Assembly (NCBI GenBank): GCA_031291445.1
Contig: JARLJA010000047.1
Location: 1-64,000 of the forward strand
Reading direction: 5' to 3'
Origin: Xanthobacteraceae bacterium
GTDB taxonomy: Bacteria; Pseudomonadota; Alphaproteobacteria; Rhizobiales; Xanthobacteraceae
Length of the DNA: 64,000 nt
Position numbers and translations under genes: made by a program. The notes beneath the pieces are model-generated. The model saw only the letters and a program-made list of their open reading frames with translations, was not told where the DNA came from and did no database searches. This document shows positions 54,342-63,319 of the stretch, piece by piece (within the stretch, counting starts at the first letter, position 1; every line of letters starts with the position of its first letter).

Positions 54342-55358
54342 TCACAGTTGGTGATAATCCTTGTACCATTGCACGAAGCGGCCGACGCCGTCCTCGATCG
54401 AGGTCGAGGGGCGAAAGCCGACATCGCGCATCAGGTCGTCCACGTCCGCGTAGGTCGCCGGCACGTCGCCCGGCTCCATCGGCGCCAGCTCCTTCACGGC
54501 TTCACGGCCAAGCGCCCGCTCGAGCACCGCGACCACGTGCATCAGCTCCTCGGGCTTGTTGTTGCCGATATTGTAGATCCGCCACGGCGCGGCGCTGGTC
54601 GACGGGTCGGGGCGGTCCCCGGACCACGCGGGGTCGCCCTGCGGCGGCCGCTCGACCAGGCGTACGATGGCCTCGACGATGTCGTCGACATAGGTGAAAT
54701 CGCGCTGCATGCGGCCGTGGTTGAACAGCTTGATCGGCTTGCCCTCGAGGATCGCCTTGGCGAAGATGTACATCGCCATGTCGGGGCGGCCCCACGGACC
54801 GTAGACGGTGAAGAAGCGCAGGCCGGTGGTCGGCAGCCGGAACAGGTGGCTGTAGGAATGCGCCATCAGTTCGTTGGACTTCTTGGTCGCGGCGTAGAGG
54901 CTGACCGGGTGGTCGACGTTGTCGTGGACCGAGAACGGCAGCTTGGTGTTGGCGCCGTAGACCGACGACGACGAGGCGAACAGCAGATGCCGGCAGCCGT
55001 TGTGGCGGCAGCCCTCGAGCACGTTGCCGAAGCCCTGCAGGTTGGCCGCGATGTAGGCCTGCGGGTTCTGCAGCGAATAGCGCACGCCGGCCTGGGCCGC
55101 GAGATGGATGACGACGGGAAACGCCTCGTCGCCGAACAGCGCGGCGGTGGCGGCCGCATCGGCGAGATCGAGCCGGCTGAAGCGGAAGCGCTCGTCGTTG
55201 CGCAGGACGTTGAGCCGCGCCTGCTTCAGCGCCGGATCGTAGTAGTCGTTGAGATTGTCGACCCCGACCACCCGCCGGCCGGCCTGCAACAGCCGCTGTG
55301 CGACGTGAAAGCCGATGAAGCCCGCCGCGCCGGTGACCAGGATCGTCTGTTCCGCCAT
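54342..55358 (-). CDS. UDP-glucuronate 4-epimerase-like SDR
   Basis: Predicted 338-residue NAD-dependent epimerase. The NAD motif is GAAGFIG, with DNLNDYYDPALKQARL, HLAAQAGVRYSLQNPQAYI, SSSSVYGAN, catalytic YAATKKSNE and FFTVYGPWGRPDMAMYIF. These match UDP-GlcA/UDP-GalA epimerases (LpsL/WbnF). It probably makes UDP-galacturonate for the cluster. It is 14 bp downstream of the UDP-sugar dehydrogenase gene and 11 bp upstream of manC, in one operon. Substrate is inferred from motif similarity. Confidence 0.88.
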   Translation of the reverse strand: MAEQTILVTGAAGFIGFHVAQRLLQAGRRVVGVDNLNDYYDPALKQARLNVLRNDERFRFSRLDLADAAATAALFGDEAFPVVIHLAAQAGVRYSLQNPQAYIAANLQGFGNVLEGCRHNGCRHLLFASSSSVYGANTKLPFSVHDNVDHPVSLYAATKKSNELMAHSYSHLFRLPTTGLRFFTVYGPWGRPDMAMYIFAKAILEGKPIKLFNHGRMQRDFTYVDDIVEAIVRLVERPPQGDPAWSGDRPDPSTSAAPWRIYNIGNNKPEELMHVVAVLERALGREAVKELAPMEPGDVPATYADVDDLMRDVGFRPSTSIEDGVGRFVQWYKDYHQL

Positions 55359-55372
55359 CTGCCGCTCCGCTG

Positions 55373-56659
55373 TCACAACCGCCACAGCTCGATGCCGGCG
55401 GGCACCCTGGCCGGATCGAGCCGCAGCTTGACGTCGAGCACAAGGCCCTTGCCGCCTTCGAGCAGGCGCTCGATCAGGGGCCAGCCCCCGGCGACATACT
55501 GGCTGTGGGCCACCGCCAGCACCACCGCATCGGCCGGCTGCAGCGCCTCGAGCGCGGTGAGCTCCAGGCCATATTCGTCGCGCGCGTCGTCGGCGCTGGC
55601 CAGCGGGTCGTGGACCTGCACCGCGAGGCCGAACGACTGCAGCTCGCGGACGATGTCCACCACCTTGGAATTGCGGGTATCGGGCACGTCTTCCTTGAAG
55701 GTCAGGCCAAGCACGGTGACGGTGCCGGCGCGGCTGTTCCGCCGCAGCAGCCCGCGAATGCATTCCCGGGCGACATACTGGCCCATGGTGTCATTGATGC
55801 GACGGCCGGCGAGAATAACCTCGGGATGGTAGCCGGCCCGCTCGGCCCGGTGGGTCAGGTAATAGGGGTCGACGCCGATGCAGTGCCCGCCGACCAGCCC
55901 GGGCTGGAAGCCGAGAAAGTTCCACTTGGTGCGCGCCGCCGCCAGCACGTCGCCGGTGTCGATGCCGAGCGCGTGGAAGATCAGCGCCAGCTCGTTCATG
56001 AAGGCGATGTTGAGATCGCGCTGGGTGTTCTCGATCACCTTGGCGGCCTCCGCCACCTTGATCGAGGGGGCGCGATGCACGCCCGCGGTCACCACCGAGC
56101 CGTAGACGCCGGCGACGATCTCGAGGGTCTCGGCGTCCTGGCCCGAGACCACCTTGCGGATGGTCTCGAAGCGGTGCTCCTTGTCGCCGGGATTGATCCG
56201 CTCGGGCGAGTAGCCGATCTTGAAGTCGACGCCGCAGCGCAGCCCCGAGGCGGCCTCGAGGATCGGCGCGCAGTCCTCCTCGATCGCCCCCGGATAGACC
56301 GTCGATTCGTAGACCACGATGTCGCCGCGCTTGAGCACCGAGCCGACCGCGCGCGACGCCGACACCAGCGCGCTGATGTCGGGCTTGCGGGCCTCGTCGA
56401 TCGGGGTCGGCACGGTGACGATGAAGAAGTCGGACGCCGCGAGGTCCGAGACGGCGCCGGTGAAGGCGAGCCGCGACGACGTGAGATCGTCGCCATCGAC
56501 CTCGCGGGTGCGGTCGACCCCCCGGCGCAGTTCCGCGATCCGGCCCTGGTCGATGTCGAAACCGATGACCGGGTGCGCCGCGCGGGCGAAGGCGACCGCA
56601 ACCGGCAGCCCTACGTAGCCGAGCCCGATGACAGCGATCTTTCGCCCGTGATCCACCAA
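55373..56659 (-). CDS. Nucleotide-sugar dehydrogenase (TviB/WbpO-like)
   Basis: Predicted 428-residue UDP-sugar 6-dehydrogenase. The NAD domain has VIGLGYVGLPVAVAFA; VPTPIDEARKPD, ESTVYPG, the catalytic LVGGHCIGVDPYYL with the nucleophilic Cys, and GLTFKEDVPDTRNS near the end mark the family. TviB/WbpO-type enzymes oxidise UDP-GlcNAc or UDP-GalNAc to the uronate; UDP-glucose dehydrogenase is less likely given the GGHCIGVDPYY form. It starts the operon that continues with the epimerase, manC and, 39 bp further, the acyltransferase-ACP pair. Confidence 0.9.
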   Translation of the reverse strand: MVDHGRKIAVIGLGYVGLPVAVAFARAAHPVIGFDIDQGRIAELRRGVDRTREVDGDDLTSSRLAFTGAVSDLAASDFFIVTVPTPIDEARKPDISALVSASRAVGSVLKRGDIVVYESTVYPGAIEEDCAPILEAASGLRCGVDFKIGYSPERINPGDKEHRFETIRKVVSGQDAETLEIVAGVYGSVVTAGVHRAPSIKVAEAAKVIENTQRDLNIAFMNELALIFHALGIDTGDVLAAARTKWNFLGFQPGLVGGHCIGVDPYYLTHRAERAGYHPEVILAGRRINDTMGQYVARECIRGLLRRNSRAGTVTVLGLTFKEDVPDTRNSKVVDIVRELQSFGLAVQVHDPLASADDARDEYGLELTALEALQPADAVVLAVAHSQYVAGGWPLIERLLEGGKGLVLDVKLRLDPARVPAGIELWRL

Positions 56660-56978
56660 GTTACCTCATCAATCCATGACGGGCGGATGCCCGGGGCCGT
56701 TCGGCGCCTCTCTTAGCTGCCCGATCAAGGGCGCCGCAAGCCGGTTCCCCGGTCCCGGCCGCCCGCGCCGCCCGGACGGCGGCGGACGGGCCGGCCATCC
56801 TTCCTATTGCCTTCGGCGGACGAAAGCCATAACAGGCGCCCTTGGCAGGAGTGCGGGTTCCCCCTGGGGGACCGACATTCACCTTCCGGGCGAAATGGTC
56901 TAGCCTTGAAGCTTCAATCGGCTGGATGTCCGGGCATTTCTGGCTGTTTCCGACCACCCCAGACCCGTTCGGCCGCCC
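56660..56978. other. 319-bp divergent region without a gene
   Basis: Separates the dehydrogenase gene (minus) from the flippase-like gene (plus). No coding frame is supported. A hairpin-like ggttccccctgggggacc lies at 56857-56874 without a T run, and a 12-bp palindrome TTGAAGCTTCAA lies at 56906-56917. Promoters for both genes are expected here but no clear -35/-10 pair was identified. Confidence 0.4.
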
Positions 56979-57938
56979 ATGCGCAAGCTTCTTCTGACCG
57001 CCGCCAAAATCCTGATCTCGGGAGCGCTGCTCTATTTTGCGCTCCGCGGGATCAACGTGGCCGAGTTGATGAAGCGCGTCGACCAGATCAGCCTGGGTTG
57101 GATCGGGTTTTCCGTGATCGTGACGCTGGTCCAGATCCTGCTCGGCGCGGTGCGCTGGCGCGAGATCACCGCGCTGTGCGACGCGCCGCTGTCGACCGCC
57201 CGCGCGCTGCGCTTCAACCTGATCGGCTCGTTCTTCAACCAGACCCTGCCGTCGTCGATCGGCGGCGACGCGGTACGGCTGTGGCTGGTGAGCCGGACCG
57301 GCGCCGGCTGGCGCGCCGCGACCTATTCCGTGCTGGTCGACCGTGCCGTCGGCCTGATCGCGCTCGCCATCCTGATCGTCGCCAGCCTGCCCTGGAGCTA
57401 TCAGTTGATCGGCGACGCCCGCGGGCGCGCCGCGCTGGTCCTGATCGATTTCGCCGCGCTGGCCGGCGGGCTCGGCTTCCTCGCCTTCGGCCGCCTCAAC
57501 TGGGGCTTTCTCGCCGAGTGGCTGCCGACCCGCCACATTCACGCCTGCGCGGTGATCGCCAACAAGGTCCTGTTCAATGGCGGGGCCAGCGTCTTCATCG
57601 CGATCCTGTCGCTCACCATCCACGTCCTCACCGCGGTGATCGCCTGGGGCGTGGTGGAGTCGATCGGCGCGTCGGCGACGTTCCAGCAGGTGTTCCTGCT
57701 GATCCCGCCGATCATCCTGATCACCATGCTGCCGATCTCGATCGCCGGCTGGGGCGTGCGCGAGGCGACCATGATGGTGGCGTTCGGCTATGCCGGCCTG
57801 CCGGAAGCCGACGGCCTCGTGGTGTCGCTGCTCTACGGCGCGGTATCGTTCGCGGTCGGCGCCTTCGGCGGCCTGGTCTGGGTGACGAGCCCGGAAAAGA
57901 CCTCCGCGGTGCCGGAGCCGGCGCCCTCGGTGCAGTAG
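56979..57938 (+). CDS. LPG-synthase-like flippase-type membrane protein (UPF0104)
   Basis: Predicted 319-residue, eight-helix membrane protein. Family signatures are RWREITALCDAPLSTARALRFNLIGSFFNQTLPSSIGGDAVRLWLV and MLPISIAGWGVREATMM, the latter with the conserved GxGxREA-type motif. No aminoacyl-transferase domain is attached. Within a polysaccharide cluster it is likely a lipid-linked-substrate membrane protein, as UPF0104 members often occur beside glycosyltransferases. It is more distant from the family member at 12988-14076 than a duplicate would be. Read alone on the plus strand, convergent with the next gene. Confidence 0.82.
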   Translation: MRKLLLTAAKILISGALLYFALRGINVAELMKRVDQISLGWIGFSVIVTLVQILLGAVRWREITALCDAPLSTARALRFNLIGSFFNQTLPSSIGGDAVRLWLVSRTGAGWRAATYSVLVDRAVGLIALAILIVASLPWSYQLIGDARGRAALVLIDFAALAGGLGFLAFGRLNWGFLAEWLPTRHIHACAVIANKVLFNGGASVFIAILSLTIHVLTAVIAWGVVESIGASATFQQVFLLIPPIILITMLPISIAGWGVREATMMVAFGYAGLPEADGLVVSLLYGAVSFAVGAFGGLVWVTSPEKTSAVPEPAPSVQ

Positions 57939-57985
57939 AAGCGCCGGGCCGCTACCCGCCTGAATCCAGGAATTTGCGATATTTT

Positions 57986-58075
57986 CGTCATGGCCGGGCT
58001 TGTCCCGGCCATCCACGTCTTTCTCGCGGCAAGGCCGTCAAGTCGTGGATGCCCGGCACAAGGCCGGGCATGACG
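57986..58075. repeat. Palindromic intergenic repeat, copy 1
   Basis: Both ends carry inverted cgtcatggccggg / cccgg(g)catgacg arms with an inner inverted pair around ccacg/cgtgg; 90 bp between the convergent genes. It closely matches the copy at 61234-61315 in its outer arms. Such palindromes are frequent in Bradyrhizobium and Rhodopseudomonas intergenic regions. Confidence 0.75.
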
Positions 58076-58092
58076 AGTAAAACGACATATTC

Positions 58093-59733
58093 TCAAAACC
58101 GCTTCGGCGGCAGGTCGCACCACGGCAGCGGCAATAGCGGCATGTAGGTCTCGTTCCAGTCGCAGATACCGTCGGCGGCGCTCTCGCGCTTGAGCATGTG
58201 GCGCGCCGGCTCCGCCTGGCTGACGCAGATGTGCGCCACGATCAGCGCCAACCCGACCGGATAGGCCAGGCGGCGCCGGCGCAGGTCCGGCATCCGCGCG
58301 AGCAGCGCCACGCCGGCGAGAATGATCAGCGGATCGGTGAAGTTGAAATATTCCGGCTTGAGGTTGCGCTGCATGCCGAGCGTATCGATGCCGATCGCGG
58401 TGAGCATCAGGAGCGTGGCCTGGAGCGCGGCCTGCCGTTCACCGCGCCGCCACGCCACCACGATGCCGGGAAAGATCAACCAGGTCAGGAACACGGTCGG
58501 CCGCGGCGACGAATACAGAATGAACGTGTAGCGGCGCAGCACGCCGAGCACGCCCTGCCCCAGCAGGATCGCGATCGATCCCGGCCCGGGGCCTGAAGCC
58601 GGCGCCGCGCCATGGCTCGGCGACGTCAGCAGGCCGGCGATCGTGAACATCTTCTCGAGCGGGTTGAGCACCGTAACCACGGTGATGACGTCGTACTGCA
58701 GGCCGAGCAGCAGCAGCCCGGCTGCGGCGCCGGCGACGACCATCGCCATGCCGGCGAGGGTCTCGGCGGCGCTGACGCGCCACAGCCGCGCAAACGCGAT
58801 CATCCACAGCGCGATCCACGCCAGCACGCCGGCCTGATAGAGCCCGGGCGTCCCCATGAGCAGCGGCCGCAGGTCGGCGGCCTTGAGGTTGTCCGGGTCG
58901 AACCCCGCCGCCAGCAGCGGGCGCGCCAGCCACACCAGCACGGCAGCGACGACCGCCGCGGCGGCAACCGCGGCCCAGCGCCCCGCGCCGTGGCGCCACC
59001 AGGCGACGCTTTCTCCTTCAGGCGTGCCGAACGGCAGCACCAGCACCGGCAGCGCCGCGATCAGCAGGATGGCGTGGACCTTGTTTTCCAGGGCGACCAT
59101 GCAGCCCATGGACGCCAAGGCCAGGATCAGCGGCCGCCAACGTGACGCCCGGCCGGCTGCGATCATCAGCGCCATCAGCGGCAGGATCACGAGGCACGAC
59201 GCGATCATCTCGCTGCGCATGATGCGCATCTGCAGGATCAGCCCGCCGGAAAACGCGAACGCCAGCGTCGCCAGCAGCGAAAGCCGCCAGTCGCGCGTCA
59301 GGCGGCGCATGAGCGCGGCGAAGCCGAGGATCAGGGCGATGGCGATGGCGAACGACAGCAGTCGCGCCGCACGGATGGCATGGGTCATGGCGGCATCGAA
59401 CGAGGCCACGTCGGTCGCGGAGGGAATGTCGTTCAACGACCATGCATCGAGCAGGCCGATCCGGTGCAGCAGCGTGAACCATCCCTCCACCGACAGGATG
59501 GTGATGTAGGCCGGATGGTCGAAGAACGCGATCGGCTTGCCGGCATTGGCCGCCAGCGCGCTGTAGACCACCATGAAGTCCATATCGGCATTGCGCCAAT
59601 AGACGACGAAATAGCCGACCGCGAAGAACGACGCCAGGAGCCCCGCGACCAGCGCCGCCAGTCCGCCGCGCCAGCCGAGCGGGGTCAGCCGCGCGCAGGC
59701 GTCGCCGGTGGACGGCACGGACGGGGACGGCAT
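58093..59733 (-). CDS. Multi-helix membrane protein, GT-C/GT39-like
   Basis: Predicted 546-residue integral membrane protein with about 11-12 helices. An early DMDFMVV acidic loop after helix 1, with a second loop containing FFDHPAY, resembles GT-C glycosyltransferases (family 39 and relatives) that use polyprenyl-phosphate sugars. Low overall similarity to a known family is visible. It is 13 bp from the methyltransferase-GT2 fusion gene, which may make the lipid-linked sugar. Start ATG at 59733 gives a short cytosolic tail before helix 1. Confidence 0.65.
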   Translation of the reverse strand: MPSPSVPSTGDACARLTPLGWRGGLAALVAGLLASFFAVGYFVVYWRNADMDFMVVYSALAANAGKPIAFFDHPAYITILSVEGWFTLLHRIGLLDAWSLNDIPSATDVASFDAAMTHAIRAARLLSFAIAIALILGFAALMRRLTRDWRLSLLATLAFAFSGGLILQMRIMRSEMIASCLVILPLMALMIAAGRASRWRPLILALASMGCMVALENKVHAILLIAALPVLVLPFGTPEGESVAWWRHGAGRWAAVAAAAVVAAVLVWLARPLLAAGFDPDNLKAADLRPLLMGTPGLYQAGVLAWIALWMIAFARLWRVSAAETLAGMAMVVAGAAAGLLLLGLQYDVITVVTVLNPLEKMFTIAGLLTSPSHGAAPASGPGPGSIAILLGQGVLGVLRRYTFILYSSPRPTVFLTWLIFPGIVVAWRRGERQAALQATLLMLTAIGIDTLGMQRNLKPEYFNFTDPLIILAGVALLARMPDLRRRRLAYPVGLALIVAHICVSQAEPARHMLKRESAADGICDWNETYMPLLPLPWCDLPPKRF

Positions 59734-59746
59734 CGCGATCTCTCCG

Positions 59747-61180
59747 TTACTGCGCCTTGATGCGGAAGAAGGCGAACACCACCATCTGCAGCAGCATCCA
59801 GCCGTGGCTGAAGCGGGAGATCTGGGTTTCGCCGTAGCTGCGCGCGGCGTAGCGGATCGGCATGTCGATCGATTTGAGATTGAGCTTGGAGGCGCCGAAG
59901 ATCAGGTCGAAATCGCCGAACGGATCGAAGTCGCCGAAATAGGCCTTGCCGGCCTTGAGCCGCTGGTAGTCGCTGCGGCGCATCACCTTGGTGCCGCACA
60001 GCGTGTCGGTGTAGCGCTGGTTCAAGAGCCACGAGAACAGGTAGGAGAAGGTGCGGTTGGCGATCAGGTTGAGAAACCGCATCGCGCCCTCGTCCATGTC
60101 GTAGACCAGCCGCGAGCCGTTGATGAACTCCCCTTTGCCGGACGCGATCGCGTCCCAGAACTTGGGCAGCTGCTCGGGCGGCATGGTCAGGTCGGCGTCG
60201 AGGATCATCAGCACGTCGCCGCGCGCGGCGTCGAAGGCGGTGAACACCGCGTCGGCCTTGCCCTTGCCGGGCTGGGTCATGGTCTTGATGTCGCGGTCGG
60301 GATGGAGCGCCTTGACCCGCTCCATCTCCTCGAAGGTGCCGTCCTTGCTGTGGCCCTCGATAAAGATGATCTCGATGTCGTCGCAGAACCGCGGAATCCG
60401 CTCGACCGCGGGCGCGATGTTGCCGCGCTCGTTGCGCGCCGGAACCACCACGGTGGCCGAGACCGGCGCCGGCCCCTGCGCGCGCAGCGACCGGCACACC
60501 ACGTAGTGGCGCAGCGACAGCGCGCGGAAGCCGGGCAGGATGCTGACGAAGCGGTTGAGCAGGCGGCCGAGCCCGAACAGCGGCAGCGGCGACAGCAGGC
60601 GCTGCTCCGACTTCACCGGATCGAAATCGGCCAGCGACGCCAGCGCGCGGACGTCGGCCGGCGACAGCACGTTCTGGTTCGGCGTCGGCATCCGCTTGCC
60701 GAGGCGCTCGGCGAGGCTGAGCAGCGGATACCACAGGTGCGAGAAGTAGCCGACCACCAGTCGCGTCTCGCGCGTGCACAGGCCGTGCAGGCCGGCCATG
60801 AACGCCTGGCAGTCGTCGATCGAGCCGATGGTGTCGAGCACCACGATATAGTCGAACGGCCCCTGCAACGCCGCGATGGTCGCCGGGTCTTCGGCGTCGC
60901 CGACGGAAAAATGCAGCTCCGGGTGCAGCCGCCTCGCCACCTCGACCATGGCGGGACTGAAGTCGACGCCGACGCCGTAGGACGGCTTCAGCGCGGCGAG
61001 CGTATCGCCGGTGCCGCAGCCGATCTCGAGCACGCGCGCGCCCTCGGGGATCAGGAAGCGCAGGTAGGCTTCGTCCTCGCCATGAAAGAAGCGGCCGCGG
61101 GCACGCCATTGTTCGCGAGAGCCCGCGAACGTCTCGGAGTGCTCGAAAATCGCCGCCTTGCGGCCGGTGAGAACCGTCAT
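59747..61180 (-). CDS. Fusion of SAM methyltransferase and GT2 glycosyltransferase
   Basis: Predicted 477-residue two-domain protein. Residues 1 to about 225 form a class I methyltransferase (RVLEIGCGTGDTLA motif I, GVGVDFSPAMVEVA, FDYIVVLDTIGSIDDC). Residues of about 235-477 form a GT2 domain (ATVVVPARNERGNI, IIFIEGHSKDGTFEEME, the metal-binding LMILDADLTM and GSRLVYDMDEGAMRFLN) as in polyprenyl-phosphate glucosyltransferases, with a C-terminal hydrophobic stretch. The fusion suggests that a methylated lipid-linked sugar or glycan is made. The ATG at 61180 is the likely start. Confidence 0.85.
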   Translation of the reverse strand: MTVLTGRKAAIFEHSETFAGSREQWRARGRFFHGEDEAYLRFLIPEGARVLEIGCGTGDTLAALKPSYGVGVDFSPAMVEVARRLHPELHFSVGDAEDPATIAALQGPFDYIVVLDTIGSIDDCQAFMAGLHGLCTRETRLVVGYFSHLWYPLLSLAERLGKRMPTPNQNVLSPADVRALASLADFDPVKSEQRLLSPLPLFGLGRLLNRFVSILPGFRALSLRHYVVCRSLRAQGPAPVSATVVVPARNERGNIAPAVERIPRFCDDIEIIFIEGHSKDGTFEEMERVKALHPDRDIKTMTQPGKGKADAVFTAFDAARGDVLMILDADLTMPPEQLPKFWDAIASGKGEFINGSRLVYDMDEGAMRFLNLIANRTFSYLFSWLLNQRYTDTLCGTKVMRRSDYQRLKAGKAYFGDFDPFGDFDLIFGASKLNLKSIDMPIRYAARSYGETQISRFSHGWMLLQMVVFAFFRIKAQ

Positions 61181-61233
61181 GATCGGGATGCTTTGCTGTG
61201 AGGGGGAAGAGGTGGAAGGGAATCCGAAGACAT

Positions 61234-61315
61234 CGTCATGCGCGGGCTTGACCCGCGCATCCACGCTTTGCTGCAACGAGAAGCGTGGATGGCCGGGTCA
61301 AGCCCGGCCATGACG
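61234..61315. repeat. Palindromic intergenic repeat, copy 2
   Basis: cgtcatgcgcgggcttgacccgcgcatccacg and its mirror cgtggatggccgggtcaagcccggccatgacg form two nested inverted repeats over 82 bp between the fusion gene and asnB. Same type as the copy at 57986-58075; the left arm has cgcgggc in place of gccgggc. Confidence 0.8.
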
Positions 61316-61351
61316 ACGATGGAAGCGTCTTAAGATCAATTCAATCTGCTC

Positions 61352-63319
61352 TCAGTGGGGACACCACGTATCGTACCAGGCCTGCGCCATCAGCACGTTC
61401 CATAGCCAATAGCCGCGGCTGCGTCGACCGTCGAGATGCTCGGCGAGCGCCCGCGCCACCGGCTCGGGCGCGAACAGGCCCTGGCGCTTGAGCCGCGCCG
61501 GCGACAGCAGGTCGCAGGCCCAGGACCGCAGCGGGCCGCGCAGCCAGTCGTCGAGCGGGATGCTGAACCCGGTCTTCGGCCGGTCGACCAGCGCCGCCGG
61601 GACGTGCCGGTACAGCACCTGGCGCACCAGCCACTTGCCGCGGCCGTCGCGCACCTTCATCGACGGCGGCACCCGTGCCGCGAACTCGACGACGTCGCGA
61701 TCGAGGAACGGGATCCGGGTCTCGAGGCTGACCGCCATGGCGGCGCGGTCGACCTTCTGCAGGATGTCGTCGGTCAGGTAGCTCAGCGAGTCGGCGAGCG
61801 TCATCCGCGCCAGCGGGTCGAGCGTGCCCGGGACACGGTCCATCTCGCCGTCCGCCCATGAGGCCTCCTCCACGCCCTCGACCACCGACGCCGCCGGATC
61901 GGGGTCGATCGAGCACAGCAGCCGATACATGCCGTCGAAGGTCTCGGCACCGATCAGGCGCGCCAGCTTGGCGGCCTGGTCGCCGGCCCGGCGGACCTTC
62001 AGCCGCGACGGCAGCACCGGCTCGGCGAGGCGGGCGATGAGGTCGATCGGCCGCGGCGACAGCGCGTGCAACATACCCGCCAGCATAAGCTTGAGCGGGC
62101 GCGGCAACGGGGCGAGCCGCGCGTCGATCTGCCCGCCCCAGACGTGGCGGTTGTAGCCGCCGAACAGCTCGTCGCCGGCGTCGCCCGACAGCGCCACCGT
62201 GACGTCGCGCCGCGCCAGCGCGGCGACCAGATGGGTCGGGATCTGGGAGGAATCGGCGAACGGTTCGTCGTACATCCGCGGCAGGCGCGGGATCACGTCC
62301 AGCGCGGTTCGCGGATCGATCGTCAGCGCGGTATGCGCGGTGCCGAGGTGGCACGCGACCCTTTCGGCGTCGTCGGCCTCGTTGAACGCGCCCTCGGCGA
62401 AGCCGATGGTGAAAGTGCGCACCGGCCGGCTCGCCTGCGCCTGCATCAGCGCGACGATGGTGGAGGAATCGATGCCGCCGGACAGGAAGGCGCCGAGCGG
62501 CACGTCGGACAGGCTCTGCCGGCGCACCGCGACCGACAGCAGCCGCTCCAGTTCGGCGATCGCCTCGCCCTCGTCGCGGATCGGCGCGGCGGCGCCGGCG
62601 ACCACCTGCTCGCGGTGCGACCAGTAGGCCACCGGCTCGGGCATGGCGCCGGGCGCGGCCGTAGCCTGGAAGGTGATGAACGAGGCCGGCGGCAATTTGC
62701 GCACGCCGCGCCAGATGCTCTGCGGCGCCGGAATATAGGCGTAGCGCATGAACGAGGTGAGCGCAGCGCGGTCGAGCGCGGGCGCCCAGTCCGGGTGCGC
62801 GGCCAGCGCCTTGAGCTCCGAGCCGAATACCAGGTCGCGGCCGCTCATGCCGTAGAACAGCGGCTTCTCGCCGAAGCGGTCGCGGGCGAGCGTCAGCGTC
62901 CGCGCCGCCTCGTCCCACAGCGCGAAGGCGAACATGCCGTTGAAGCGCCGCAGCGCGCCGGTGACGCCCCAGTGGCGCACCGCATGGAGCAGCGTCTCGG
63001 TATCGGAATGGCCGCTCCAGTTCGGCGCGGCGCCACTGGCCTCGAGCTCGCTCCGCAGGTCGAGGTGGTTGTAGATCTCGCCGTTGAAGGTCACCGTGAG
63101 GCGGCCGCAGGGGCTGCGCATGGGTTGCGCGCCGGCCTGCGTGAGGTCGAGGATCGACAGCCGGCGATGGCCGAAGCCGAGGCCGGCGGAGCCGTTGGCC
63201 CAGCCGCCGGAGGCGTCGGGACCGCGATGGCTGAGCGTGTCGGCCATGCGCGCGGCGATGCCTGCGAGCGCGCCGTCGTCGCCGCCGCCGAAGCGCATCA
63301 GGCCGGCGATGCCGCACAT
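61352..63319 (-). CDS. asnB: Asparagine synthase (glutamine-hydrolysing) in a glycan cluster
   Basis: Predicted 655-residue enzyme. Cys2 (MCGIAG) is the glutaminase nucleophile, SHRGPDASG and FNGEIYNHLDLR complete that domain, and LSGGIDSSTI is the ATP-binding PP-loop; GDAGDELFGGYNRH and the C-terminal TKTGFSIPLDDWL-like KTGFSIPLDDWL are typical. AsnB paralogues in polysaccharide clusters amidate uronic acids instead of Asp. The uronate genes 5 kb away support that reading. The ATG overlaps the stop of the upstream GT2 gene (TGATG). Confidence 0.87.
   Translation of the reverse strand: MCGIAGLMRFGGGDDGALAGIAARMADTLSHRGPDASGGWANGSAGLGFGHRRLSILDLTQAGAQPMRSPCGRLTVTFNGEIYNHLDLRSELEASGAAPNWSGHSDTETLLHAVRHWGVTGALRRFNGMFAFALWDEAARTLTLARDRFGEKPLFYGMSGRDLVFGSELKALAAHPDWAPALDRAALTSFMRYAYIPAPQSIWRGVRKLPPASFITFQATAAPGAMPEPVAYWSHREQVVAGAAAPIRDEGEAIAELERLLSVAVRRQSLSDVPLGAFLSGGIDSSTIVALMQAQASRPVRTFTIGFAEGAFNEADDAERVACHLGTAHTALTIDPRTALDVIPRLPRMYDEPFADSSQIPTHLVAALARRDVTVALSGDAGDELFGGYNRHVWGGQIDARLAPLPRPLKLMLAGMLHALSPRPIDLIARLAEPVLPSRLKVRRAGDQAAKLARLIGAETFDGMYRLLCSIDPDPAASVVEGVEEASWADGEMDRVPGTLDPLARMTLADSLSYLTDDILQKVDRAAMAVSLETRIPFLDRDVVEFAARVPPSMKVRDGRGKWLVRQVLYRHVPAALVDRPKTGFSIPLDDWLRGPLRSWACDLLSPARLKRQGLFAPEPVARALAEHLDGRRSRGYWLWNVLMAQAWYDTWCPH

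Noticed and set aside
56850-56880. Possible tRNA or small RNA suggested by ggagtgcgggttccccct and a hairpin
   Set aside because: No T-loop consensus, acceptor stem or CCA could be placed, and no T run follows the hairpin.
56906-56917. Palindrome TTGAAGCTTCAA as an operator
   Set aside because: Single 12-bp palindrome in a long intergenic region, no second copy or supporting promoter element; chance is likely.
56807-58147. 446-codon plus-strand frame overlapping the flippase-like gene
   Set aside because: It is out of phase with the eight-helix protein and has a basic, low-complexity translation.
57986-61315. CRISPR or IS end suggested by repeated palindromic blocks
   Set aside because: Only two copies, without spacers, transposase or target duplications; best explained as an intergenic palindromic repeat.
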